The translations under genes and the position numbers were made by a program. This document shows, one piece after another, positions 48,401 to 51,062 of a stretch of DNA of 64,000 nucleotides. How positions within the stretch are numbered: the stretch's first letter is position 1; each line of letters begins with the position of its first letter. The notes beneath the pieces were generated by a model that saw nothing but the letters and a program-made list of their open reading frames with translations, ran no database searches and was not told the origin of the DNA. Where the stretch lies: assembly GCF_037176765.1 (NCBI RefSeq), contig NC_090034.1, forward strand, positions 188,501-252,500. Direction: 5' to 3'. The DNA is from Anolis sagrei. Lineage: Eukaryota > Chordata > Lepidosauria > Squamata > Anolidae.

Positions 48401-50031
48401 TCAAAGGAGGGATAAAGTGGGGTATAAATAAATATGATCTGGCCAGGGTGGTCCATGCCTTGGTCACCTCCAGATTGGACTACTGCAGTGCGCTCTACGT
48501 GGGGCTGCCCTTGAAAACGGCTCAGAAATTCCAACTGGTCCAACGGGCAGCGGCCAGGATGTTAACCGGGGCCCCTTACAGAGAGAGGTCAACCCTCCTG
48601 TTCAAGGAGCTCCACTGGGTGCCGTTTATCTTCCGAGCCCAATTTAAGGTGCAGGTGCTTACCTACAAAGCCCTGAATGGTTTGGGACCTGCCTACCTGC
48701 GTGACGGCATCTCCATCTATGAACCCACGCAATTGCTTCGGTCATCTGGAGAGGCCCTGCTCGTGATCCCGCCTGCATCGCAGGTGCATTGGGTGGGGAC
48801 GCGAGACAGGGCCTTCTCTGTGGTGGCCCCCCGACTCTGGAACGCCCTCCCCAAAGATCTTAGGCAGGCCCCTACATTGGCAGTCTTCAGAAAGAACTGA
48901 AGACCTGGCTGTTCCGATGTGCCTTCTCAGATTAGGAATCTCCAATACCAAGTCCCAGAAGCACTTTAGTAGAACTAAGATGGCTGCACACCGCACACTG
49001 CACTTACTTTATAATCCTACATATCTCCTGCCACATCAGCACTTTTAATCCTGTACCCACTACTCTGGCCCGGCCCAGTTTTATAGTGTCTTGATGTATT
49101 GTTTTCTGTTTGTTGTTTATTCTGCTTAACTGTTTTTAATTTGCTTTAGGTATTGTATTGTTGTATTGTGTTTTGAGTCCTTGCCCTGTGTGAGCCGCAT
49201 CGAGTCCTTCGGGAGATGCTAGCGGGGTACAAATAAAGTTAATAATAATAATAATAATAATAATACCCATTTCGCTAAGAGAGATACACTTATTGTGAAA
49301 AGAACTCACATGTTTATCATTCAGAATGTGTGAATCTTGCCTTACAGCCCCATATATATATTTGCATACTAGTATATATTATATATACACTAATGTGTGT
49401 GTGTATATATATATATACACACACACATTAGTATATATTACATATATATATATCATGCATGCTTGAACCTATCTGGCCTCCAGTGCAAACGTAACCTGAA
49501 ATCTTTGGCACATCGTGTACCTGACGCTGATTCTTCCTCCTGTCCTCCTTCCAATCTCCTTCCCTCCTCTCTTGTTCTCTCTCTTCCTCTCTTTCCCTTC
49601 AAGAAGCTAAACATACCAGGAAGGAGGAACACCTGCACAACATCAACCAACCCAAAGCGGACAGACAGTAATCTCTCTCTCAAAGTGGACAAGGGTACGA
49701 GGCCCGGAAGCCCCGAAGCCCTCCTGCCCTCTGGCGCTAACCCAGTCCGAGCCACGGCTCTCAACTCAAGGCGCCCTGAAGCGGGGCCCGGCCGCACCTG
49801 ATTCTCGTAGGCTTCCTCCTGGCAGCGGATGGGCAGGTCCCCGGCGTGGACGTAGACGTAGACCTGGTGGTCGCAGGCGATGCCCCAGCAGCACTGCTTG
49901 GTGGCCGAGACCCGCTTGAACTCGCGCTGCCCGTCCCGGCAGAGCCGCTCCCAGGTGTGCCCGGCGGCCGAGAGGGTGTAGACGCGGCCAAAGACGTCCA
50001 CGGCCCAGAGCAGGGAGCCCGGCCCAGACAT
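15276..50031 (-). CDS. TECPR1: TECPR1, tectonin beta-propeller repeat-containing protein 1, complete, 24 coding exons
   Basis: TECPR1 is a cytosolic adaptor in selective autophagy. In other vertebrates it binds ATG5-ATG12, joins autophagosomes to lysosomes through its PH domain, and its N-terminal dysferlin (DysF) domain senses sphingomyelin exposed on damaged lysosomes to drive LC3 lipidation. The 24 exons were placed by matching the remembered human protein and checking GT/AG borders and phase; joined they give 1224 residues with no internal stop. Order: tectonin-like start (1-70), N-terminal DysF with YENQRWNP (about 75-180), tectonin repeats (about 200-390), variable acidic linker (397-556), ATG5-binding helix with [10 protein letters not shown] (about 575-615), PH domain (about 616-720), tectonin repeat, C-terminal DysF with a second YENQRWNP (about 830-930), last tectonin repeats (about 935-1150), low-complexity tail. 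It is about 60 residues longer than human, mainly from Glu, Gly, Ser and C-terminal expansions. Introns are 0.1-3 kb and repeat-rich. Start: the Met before [15 protein letters not shown] matches the human start. Confidence 0.96.
15924..16046 (-). CDS. TECPR1: TECPR1 coding exon 23 (residues 1109-1149)
   Basis: Acceptor TGCAG|GTGTGGG, donor CGGG|GTGAGCC, 123 bp, phase 0. Encodes [20 protein letters not shown] and GLSWDYGIG, the last tectonin repeat. Confidence 0.94.
16080..17140. repeat. AT-rich tandem array, about 290-bp units, three copies
   Basis: The landmark TTTTTGTTTCTGGGTTATCAA recurs at about 16256, 16544 and 16842, each followed by TTTCCTAATT and GGAGAAAA words and an ATA-triplet filler. 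This is a three-unit tandem array in the intron between TECPR1 exons 22 and 23. Confidence 0.85.
17365..17471 (-). CDS. TECPR1: TECPR1 coding exon 22 (residues 1073-1108)
   Basis: Acceptor CTTAG|GTAACC, donor CCAG|GTCTGG, 107 bp. Encodes [19 protein letters not shown] and [15 protein letters not shown]. The donor hexamer GTCTGG is a weak match to consensus but the phase and homology fit. Confidence 0.93.
17692..18012 (-). mobile_element. tRNA-derived SINE (family A)
   Basis: On the minus strand it starts with a tRNA-like head (GGTGGCAGTGGGTTAAAGCAC) with an A-box and a B-box (GGTTCGATTCC), followed by a body with ACATGCAAATGTGAGTAGAT. The same family is at 41500-41815. Confidence 0.8.
18330..18432 (+). 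mobile_element. L2-type LINE tail
   Basis: CTGTAAACCGCTCCGAGCC followed by GTGGCGGGATACAAGC and an AATA repeat, the common L2/CR1 3' tail. Confidence 0.65.
18817..18909 (-). CDS. TECPR1: TECPR1 coding exon 21 (residues 1042-1073)
   Basis: Acceptor GCGCAG|GCGACGG, donor AACG|GTGAGAC, 93 bp. Encodes [20 protein letters not shown] and TSVFAVDKN, a tectonin repeat. The intron before it, about 2.5 kb, holds the CCCA/CTCA array and a LINE. Confidence 0.94.
19155..19432 (-). mobile_element. tRNA-derived SINE (family B)
   Basis: Minus-strand head with GTTCAACCCCTGTGCCGGCA and B-box-like GGTTCGATCC, body with CAGCTCCAGCTCCTCATGCA, and a poly-A end (plus strand T run near 19161-19174). The plus-strand copy is at 40553-40830. 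Confidence 0.8.
19433..20458 (-). mobile_element. Non-LTR retrotransposon RT fragment (clade unassigned)
   Basis: Minus strand gives [20 protein letters not shown] (YADD catalytic box at 20389-20400), then [19 protein letters not shown] and [20 protein letters not shown], a typical LINE palm-to-thumb order. Frame shifts separate the blocks. It lies in the intron between TECPR1 exons 20 and 21. Confidence 0.8.
20490..20615 (+). mobile_element. CR1 LINE 3' tail
   Basis: Words GGCTGGAGGATCATCTGTTG, GAAGGTTGGACTGGGCGG and CCTTCCAACTCC are the CR1 3' end, followed by an ATT repeat. Confidence 0.7.
20667..21420. repeat. CCCA/CTCA tetranucleotide array next to a splice donor
   Basis: About 750 bp made almost only of CCCA and CTCA units in varying order. 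It starts 10 bp inside the intron after TECPR1 exon 20. On the transcribed strand it reads GGGT/GAGT and carries many GTGAGT words. Confidence 0.97.
21431..21566 (-). CDS. TECPR1: TECPR1 coding exon 20 (residues 997-1042)
   Basis: Acceptor CGTAG|GGCACG, donor AGAAG|GTAGGC, 136 bp. Encodes [19 protein letters not shown] and [19 protein letters not shown]. The intron immediately downstream begins with a long CCCA/CTCA array. Confidence 0.94.
21735..21875 (+). mobile_element. CR1 LINE 3' tail
   Basis: CAAATGGCCATCTGCCCGGG, CTGCATGAAGGCAGAAA and GGCTGGACTGGATGGCCCC follow the CR1 tail pattern. Confidence 0.65.
21899..22097 (-). CDS. TECPR1: TECPR1 coding exon 19 (residues 930-996), with poly-glutamate
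   Basis: Acceptor GCCAG|GAAATGC, donor CGCC|GTAAGG, 199 bp. Encodes [19 protein letters not shown] and DVSIIPQL, then twelve consecutive glutamates, then [19 protein letters not shown]. The Glu run sits between two tectonin strands where the human protein has a short Ala/Gly/Ser loop. Confidence 0.94.
22440..22740. repeat. L2-type tails with AAT and TAG microsatellites
   Basis: Two or three short tails (GTTAAGCCGCTCTGAGTCCC and GTTTTGAGTTTCCTTTGGGA) each followed by triplet repeats. Confidence 0.7.
22770..23445 (+). mobile_element. L2/CR1-group LINE, C-terminal and 3' end
   Basis: Encodes [20 protein letters not shown] and later [15 protein letters not shown]-type blocks across frames, with a 3' region giving GAAACCGGTCTGAGCCGG and an AAATA tail. 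It abuts the donor side of TECPR1 exon 18. Confidence 0.85.
23478..23534 (-). CDS. TECPR1: TECPR1 coding exon 18 (residues 911-930)
   Basis: Only 57 bp: acceptor GGCAG|CTCTTAC, donor CCAG|GTAAAC. Encodes [18 protein letters not shown], the conserved basic end of the C-terminal DysF domain. It lies directly beside the 3' end of an L2 LINE (22770-23445). Confidence 0.93.
23646..23725 (-). CDS. TECPR1: TECPR1 coding exon 17 (residues 885-911)
   Basis: Acceptor TTCCAG|GTTTCC, donor CCCGC|GTAAGG, 80 bp. Encodes [15 protein letters not shown] and [10 protein letters not shown], continuing the C-terminal DysF domain. The alanine codon is split with the next exon. Confidence 0.94.
23800..23995. repeat. 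CA/TACACA degenerate microsatellite
   Basis: About 195 bp of mixed ACAC, ACATATAC and ATACACAC units. Confidence 0.9.
24145..24290. repeat. TGTTATG/TGATGT degenerate repeat
   Basis: Loose pentamer-hexamer repeats of TTATG, TGTTG and TGATG type. Confidence 0.8.
24283..24500 (-). repeat. Unclassified dispersed lizard repeat, two minus copies
   Basis: Shares with 56165-56250, 60425-60540 and 61800-61925 the order CCCCAAGTTG / GTATGTAAGT / GAACAGGGACAT / GGAATTACA type words. The family is not identified; it is probably a short non-autonomous element. Confidence 0.55.
24545..24641 (-). CDS. TECPR1: TECPR1 coding exon 16 (residues 852-884)
   Basis: Acceptor CCCAG|GGGCCTC, donor CTGG|GTGAGG, 97 bp. 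Encodes [17 protein letters not shown] and [10 protein letters not shown], the tryptophan-rich DysF core. The acceptor is preceded in the transcript by a (CT)n run (plus strand GA repeat at 24648-24680). Confidence 0.94.
25279..25381 (-). CDS. TECPR1: TECPR1 coding exon 15 (residues 818-852), second DysF start
   Basis: Acceptor GGCAG|GTCTGG, donor CAGCAG|GTGAGG, 103 bp. Encodes [20 protein letters not shown] and [14 protein letters not shown], the opening of the C-terminal DysF domain. Confidence 0.94.
25662..26195. mobile_element. Non-autonomous hAT element with nested Penelope palindrome
   Basis: Left end CAAGGGTCCTCGAACTTTG and right end (reverse complement) CAGGGGTCCTCAAACTACGG are imperfect terminal inverted repeats. 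Inside are GGGCCGGATTATAA and GGGCTGCATCCGG blocks typical of a hAT family seen in several tetrapods. It is split by a 158-bp Penelope-type insertion (25854-26011). Confidence 0.75.
25854..26011. mobile_element. Penelope-type inverted dimer, target-site duplication ATATAAACT
   Basis: Flanked by exact 9-bp repeats at 25845-25853 and 26012-26020. 25887-25948 and 25949-26010 are inverted copies of the same 62-bp Penelope terminal sequence with only about four differences, giving a 124-bp palindrome centred on CTCCTGAC|GTCAGGAG. Confidence 0.85.
26490..26632 (-). mobile_element. Helitron 5' end fragment
   Basis: Minus strand reads TCAATATAAATAAAAATGTC, then GTTTGTGGGATTAGCATAAC and CCAAATTTGGACACACGAC, the same head as the copies at 40845 and 63484. 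Confidence 0.7.
26693..26835 (-). CDS. TECPR1: TECPR1 coding exon 14 (residues 770-818), with poly-glycine
   Basis: Acceptor GGCAG|GTTCTGG, donor CTCAG|GTCAGA, 143 bp. Encodes [19 protein letters not shown] and [14 protein letters not shown], followed by an extended glycine run and SSFS. The human protein has a shorter, interrupted GGYGGGCF segment here. Confidence 0.93.
27368..27525 (-). CDS. TECPR1: TECPR1 coding exon 13 (residues 718-770, split codon)
   Basis: Acceptor GGCAG|CTGTCC, donor CAGAT|GTAAGC, 158 bp. Encodes [35 protein letters not shown] (a tectonin repeat) and PCDQ. The split Met codon (AT|G) is completed in the next exon. A GGCGGGAA-type run lies next to the acceptor on the plus strand. 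Confidence 0.94.
27900..28815 (+). mobile_element. LTR-like element, Gypsy or ERV type (fossil)
   Basis: About 0.9 kb starting near TGTTGCCATGGCC, with GGAGACCCGG repeats, an AATAAA-type signal near 28514 and a following stretch of ATTGGTGGCA words. It looks like an LTR with some leader sequence, without recognisable internal genes. Exact ends are unclear. Confidence 0.5.
29079..29228 (-). CDS. TECPR1: TECPR1 coding exon 12 (residues 668-717), PH domain part 2
   Basis: Acceptor GCCAG|TACATC, donor CTGG|GTAAGACG, 50 codons. Encodes [30 protein letters not shown] and [16 protein letters not shown], the end of the PH domain with its C-terminal helix. Confidence 0.95.
29270..31100. mobile_element. 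Penelope-type terminal copies, opposed and interrupted by an LTR
   Basis: 29270-29560 has the GAAGGCTGTCATGGCTGGAA head in one orientation. 29560-29595 plus 31003-31095 has the matching tail (GCAGGCGAAACGTCAGGG) in the other orientation. The second copy is interrupted by the 1.4-kb element at 29596-30997. Confidence 0.7.
29596..30997. mobile_element. Solo-LTR-like insertion with 5-bp duplication CTCAA (fossil)
   Basis: 1402 bp bounded by TGTGCCGTCGCG and GCGCCGTCACA, with TG...CA ends and imperfect inverted termini, flanked by CTCAA at 29591-29595 and 30998-31002. The flanking Penelope sequence is continuous when it is removed. No internal coding region was recognised, so it looks like a solo LTR; the orientation is not assigned. 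Confidence 0.65.
31510..31755. repeat. Minisatellite, about 95-bp unit, three copies
   Basis: TATTATGCAATGAAAATAA recurs near 31521 and 31610, with a third diverged copy near 31701, each followed by CTTTGCTCCAAA and CCAAATGGCCTGAATTCCAC words. Confidence 0.85.
31817..31972 (-). CDS. TECPR1: TECPR1 coding exon 11 (residues 616-667), PH domain part 1
   Basis: Acceptor TTCCAG|TCCGTC, donor GAAG|GTAAGGG, 52 codons. Encodes [33 protein letters not shown] and [13 protein letters not shown], the first strands of the PH domain that binds phosphoinositides in the human protein. Confidence 0.95.
32040..32640. repeat. CATC, CTAT and CTTC tetranucleotide cluster with poly-C
   Basis: Blocks of AATC, CTAT, CATC and CTTC repeats, partly duplicated (two CTAT-CATC-CTTC runs with similar spacers), ending in a poly-C run beside TECPR1 exon 10. 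Confidence 0.95.
32647..32822 (-). CDS. TECPR1: TECPR1 coding exon 10 (residues 557-615), ATG5-binding region
   Basis: Acceptor TGCAG|CCCTGACG, donor GCAG|GTGAGG, 176 bp. The first half is a serine/alanine-rich run. The second half has [20 protein letters not shown] and [11 protein letters not shown], matching the helical ATG5-interacting region of human TECPR1. A poly-C/poly-G tract lies just inside the downstream intron (near 32624-32639). Confidence 0.93.
33165..33450. repeat. Minisatellite, about 59-bp unit, five copies
   Basis: Unit carries AACTCAAA, CCAGACCGAGTGTCAGCTC and ACTCAAAACGATGCTCGTA words. It lies between TECPR1 exons 9 and 10, ending about 40 bp from exon 9. Confidence 0.9.
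33493..33971 (-). CDS. TECPR1: TECPR1 coding exon 9 (residues 397-556), variable linker
   Basis: The longest coding exon, 479 bp: acceptor CCAAG|TGCCGG, donor TCAG|GTAGG. It starts with [11 protein letters not shown] and encodes a poorly conserved, Ala/Glu/Pro-rich acidic linker. It then returns to well conserved sequence: [28 protein letters not shown] and [10 protein letters not shown]. The linker is likely disordered. Confidence 0.93.
34315..34740 (+). mobile_element. Possible solo LTR inside Helitron-like sequence (fossil)
   Basis: About 425 bp interrupting the GAACTATAAC / AACTCCCATATGCC module. It contains pyrimidine-rich and TTTTATT segments and ends near CTGGTCTGGGTCTTTGG. The ends are not sharply defined. 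Confidence 0.35.
35220..35575. repeat. L2-type tails and a minus-strand CR1 tail
   Basis: Tails with TCCTGCTTTAACTTTCC and CTGCTTTATCTCTCCCGAAG words plus ATT and GTT repeats. 35465-35575 is a CR1 3' end in reverse (AGTCCAATCCGCTTCTGCC). Confidence 0.65.
35667..36088. mobile_element. Solo LTR, family X, copy 1, duplication GAGAC (fossil)
   Basis: 422 bp with TGTCAAG...CTGACA ends, flanked by GAGAC at 35662-35666 and 36089-36093. An inverted relative of the same family is at 43544-43975. No internal genes; it looks like a solo LTR. Confidence 0.75.
36563..36708 (-). CDS. TECPR1: TECPR1 coding exon 8 (residues 349-397, split codon)
   Basis: Acceptor GCAG|GTGTGG, donor TCAG|GTAACACC, 146 bp. 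Encodes [18 protein letters not shown] and [11 protein letters not shown], then a Ser/Thr-rich end that begins the variable linker. The last two bases (AG) form a serine codon with the T opening the next exon. Confidence 0.94.
36850..37258 (+). mobile_element. Penelope-type tail, tandem dimer
   Basis: Two head-to-tail copies (about 36850-37060 and 37062-37258) of the CTAGCTCCAGCAGA...GATGCAGGCGAAACGTCAGG...TAGCCCGAAAAA tail. Penelope elements are known to integrate as tandem partial copies. Confidence 0.75.
37260..38100. repeat. AT-rich array with duplicated L2-type tail
   Basis: ATA/TAATTT filler with the tail TTTTGATTGTGTGTTTTAGC at about 37592 and 37807, each followed by TTGTAACCCACCTCAAG. 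Confidence 0.8.
38388..38489 (-). CDS. TECPR1: TECPR1 coding exon 7 (residues 315-348)
   Basis: Acceptor CCCAG|GTCTGG, donor CCAG|GTGAGTG, 34 codons. Encodes [17 protein letters not shown] and [10 protein letters not shown]. In the transcript, a (GGGA)n run begins about 40 bases into the following intron (plus strand CCCT repeats near 38309-38349). Confidence 0.94.
38610..38705 (+). mobile_element. CR1 LINE 3' tail
   Basis: GAGGCTGGAAGGCCATCTGT and GTAGAAGGAACTCTAGG follow the CR1 tail, then an ATT repeat. Confidence 0.6.
38750..39770 (+). mobile_element. Vingi/I-Jockey-like LINE 3' half, copy 1
   Basis: Encodes [54 protein letters not shown] and, after a frame change, [16 protein letters not shown], a cysteine-histidine motif at the C-terminus. 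The clade name is inferred from these blocks. It lies between TECPR1 exons 6 and 7. Confidence 0.75.
39870..39975 (+). mobile_element. CR1 LINE 3' tail
   Basis: AGAGGCTGGATGGCCATCTG and GGGGTTCCTTCCAG words. Confidence 0.6.
40093..40193 (-). CDS. TECPR1: TECPR1 coding exon 6 (residues 281-314)
   Basis: Acceptor CCAG|GTCTCTCG, donor GAAG|GTGAGCC, 101 bp completing the split glycine codon of the preceding exon. Encodes LSWTVVEPP and [17 protein letters not shown], the middle of a tectonin repeat. Confidence 0.94.
40337..40507 (-). mobile_element. BovB LINE 3' fragment
   Basis: Contains TTCAGTCGTCTCCGACTTTT, CACGCCAGAGCTCCCTGTCG and CCCTTGGTCGGCCCCTCTTC, the same BovB end as at 4487. Confidence 0.85.
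40553..40830 (+). mobile_element. tRNA-derived SINE (family B), plus copy
   Basis: Head CATGGTGCAGTGGGTTCAA (A-box) and CGCAGGTTCGAAACC (B-box), body with GCAAAGGGGGCATGAGAG, 3' end TGCTCCTGACATG followed by poly-A. Confidence 0.85.
40845..41408 (+). mobile_element. Complete non-autonomous Helitron, 564 bp
   Basis: Begins TCTATATAAATACAAATGTC after an A and ends GGCAGGGGGTGGCTAG before a T, the 5'-TC...CTAG-3' ends and A/T target of Helitrons. The interior carries CCAGATTTGGACACAAGGC and two GGGAGTTGTAGTTGCTGGG modules. No Rep/helicase is encoded. Confidence 0.8.
41500..41815 (-). mobile_element. tRNA-derived SINE (family A), second copy
   Basis: Minus head GGTGGCGCAGCTGGTTAAAT (A-box), GGTCGGCGGTTCGAATCC (B-box) and body with ACATGCAAATGTGAGTAGAT; same family as 17692-18012. 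Confidence 0.85.
41820..42830. repeat. AT-rich tandem array, about 240-bp units, four copies
   Basis: ACTAGTAATAACAAAACA recurs near 41920, 42150, 42396 and 42629, within units of AATAATAAAA and TATAATGTAAATTAAAAAGAA. It lies directly next to TECPR1 exon 5. Confidence 0.88.
42872..43046 (-). CDS. TECPR1: TECPR1 coding exon 5 (residues 223-281, split codon)
   Basis: Acceptor GCAG|GTCTGG, donor CAGG|GTGAGC, 175 bp (58 codons plus one base). Encodes a tectonin repeat: [33 protein letters not shown] and [12 protein letters not shown]. It sits between a tandem AT-rich satellite and a poly-G tract. Confidence 0.94.
43060..43145. repeat. L2-type tail remnant and poly-G tract
   Basis: ATT run, GGGTATTTTTACCCCACAG and a G run of about 20 at 43122-43141. 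Confidence 0.8.
43544..43975. mobile_element. Solo LTR, family X, copy 2, duplication GGGGA (fossil)
   Basis: 432 bp with TGTCAG...CTGACA ends, flanked by GGGGA at 43539-43543 and 43976-43980. It is the reverse complement of the copy at 35667-36088 over its length, with moderate divergence including a different length of CT/GA microsatellite. Confidence 0.8.
44171..44296 (-). CDS. TECPR1: TECPR1 coding exon 4 (residues 181-222)
   Basis: Acceptor ACAG|ATTCCG, donor AAAG|GTACGTACG, 42 codons. Encodes [18 protein letters not shown] and [13 protein letters not shown], the beginning of the N-terminal tectonin repeats. Confidence 0.94.
44335..44820. other. Penelope-type tail, then unassigned sequence
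   Basis: 44335-44450 has ATAGATGCAGGCAAAACATC and GGCCATGAAAGCCTTGGAC. 44450-44820 is purine-rich unique sequence with no recognised gene. Confidence 0.5.
44820..45335 (+). mobile_element. Vingi/I-Jockey-like LINE 3' end, copy 2
   Basis: [39 protein letters not shown] and [15 protein letters not shown], ending with GTCCTGACACGACAAATAAA. Confidence 0.75.
45383..45415. repeat. GT dinucleotide run
   Basis: About 30 bp of GT repeats after a Vingi-like LINE tail. Confidence 0.95.
45659..45781 (-). CDS. TECPR1: TECPR1 coding exon 3 (residues 140-180)
   Basis: Acceptor CCCAG|GGCTGG, donor ACAG|GTGCG, 41 codons. Encodes [12 protein letters not shown] and [16 protein letters not shown], the second half of the N-terminal DysF domain with its conserved basic-tryptophan strand. 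In human TECPR1 this domain binds sphingomyelin. Confidence 0.94.
46151..46277. repeat. Foldback element, 44-bp arms
   Basis: 46151-46194 and 46234-46277 are inverted copies (about 39 of 44 bases pair) around a CCTTTT-rich loop. It may be a short foldback DNA transposon. Confidence 0.75.
46455..47475 (-). mobile_element. CR1 3' end split by a Vingi-like LINE
   Basis: 46455-46571 and 47373-47475 together read as a reversed CR1 3' end (CATCCAGTCCAACCCCATTC; AGTTCCACTGCTGAACGGC). The LINE at 46572-47372 lies between 7-bp repeats CCTGACA. Confidence 0.75.
46572..47372 (+). mobile_element. Vingi/I-Jockey-like LINE 3' half, copy 3
   Basis: [51 protein letters not shown] and the Cys/His C-terminal region, ending in CTGACACAACAAATAAATA. 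Duplication CCTGACA at 46565-46571 and 47373-47379. Confidence 0.78.
47526..47708 (-). CDS. TECPR1: TECPR1 coding exon 2 (residues 79-139)
   Basis: Acceptor CCAG|CGCTGG, donor GGG|GTAGG, 61 codons, phase 0 at both ends. Encodes the core of the N-terminal DysF domain: [19 protein letters not shown] and [11 protein letters not shown], the tryptophan-rich pattern typical of DysF folds. Confidence 0.94.
48050..48432. repeat. Three L2-type tails with AT-rich filler
   Basis: GTTAAGCCGCTTTGAGTCTC, TAAGCCACCTTGAGTCTCC and TTAAACCACTTTGAGTCTCC each followed by GATAAAG and ATAAATA words. Confidence 0.75.
48435..49258 (+). mobile_element. L2/CR1-group LINE, C-terminal domain and 3' UTR
   Basis: The best-preserved copy: a 150-codon open frame with [55 protein letters not shown] and [20 protein letters not shown]. 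The 3' end has GTGAGCCGCATCGAGTCCTT and an AAT repeat. Confidence 0.9.
49389..49432. repeat. Perfect 44-bp AT/GT palindrome
   Basis: ACTAATGTGTGTGTGTATATAT followed exactly by its reverse complement; surrounded by further TA repeats. Confidence 0.95.
49798..50031 (-). CDS. TECPR1: TECPR1 coding exon 1 (residues 1-78)
   Basis: Encodes the start codon and the first tectonin-like segment, including [11 protein letters not shown] and [16 protein letters not shown], and ends in YENQ, the opening of the N-terminal DysF domain. Donor CAG|GTGCGG, phase 0. The exon is CpG-rich. No convincing acceptor lies immediately upstream of the ATG, so the 5' border of this exon is not fixed. Confidence 0.93.
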
Positions 50032-50399
50032 GGCGGGGAGGGAGGGAGGGGGGCCGGCCAGCGCGGAGAGGCCGCTCAGCGGGAGTCACGGCGCACCCAC
50101 AACGCCCACGGCAGTCCCCTGGAGACTGTGGTCGGCGGGGCCATCTGCACTGACCGCTCGATGCGGTTCCAAAGCGGAGTTGAAGAAAGCGGTTTCAAGG
50201 CGTGAGGATGATGACATTGGAAACAAACCACGGAGTGTCGAGAGGCACCAACAGGCCTGCTTCTGAGTTCTCTGGCGGAGAGTTGTTGCCGTTTGAGCTC
50301 CGCAAAACGGTCAGTGTGGACTGTGTAGGGCAATTAGCAGACACGCTTGGTGTGGTTGGACGACATCTCTGATGAGCCCTGATTGGCCAAGACAATGGG

Positions 50400-50940
50400 G
50401 AAAAAATCCTCCATTAGGAGACATTATAATACAAATAATAATGAATAAATAAATAATAATTATAGTACTATGATAATATAATAATTAACAGTAATACATT
50501 AAAATAAATAATACATTATAATATAATATAGCAATATAATAATTAATAGTAATACATTAAAATAACACATTATAATATAATATAAATTATACTATAATAT
50601 AATAACAATATAGTAATTAACAGTAATACATTAAAATAAATAATACATTATAATATAATATAAATAATGCTATAATATAATAATAATATAATAATTAGCA
50701 GTAATACATTAAAATAAATAATACATTATAATATAACATAACTAATACTATAATATAATATAATAATAATATAATAATTAACAGTAATACATTAAAATAA
50801 ATAATACAACATATTAATATAATGCATATTAAATAACAAGAACAATAATAAATAACAGCTATACTTATTATGACATTATTATTATTATGTAATAATAAAC
50901 AATAAATAATAATAGTTATAAATACATAATGAATTGAAGG
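50400..50940. repeat. AT-rich tandem array, about 75-bp units
   Basis: CAGTAATACATTAAAATAA recurs about every 70-80 bp from 50490 to 50800, with degenerate ATA filler on both sides. It is in the TECPR1 first intron. Confidence 0.85.
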
Positions 50941-51062
50941 GCAAGACCTGAGCCGAACAGGGAATGGTGTTTGTTTGGTGTGTGTGTGCGTGTGTGCGTG
51001 TGTGTGTGTGTGGGGGGGGGGGGGGGGAGACGGTCATTCATATTAATAAGGTTGCCCTAAGT

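Noticed and set aside
48448-48900. 150-codon open frame as a host gene
   Set aside because: It is the C-terminal domain of an L2/CR1 LINE, with related decayed copies at 13.6, 22.8 and 56.4 kb.
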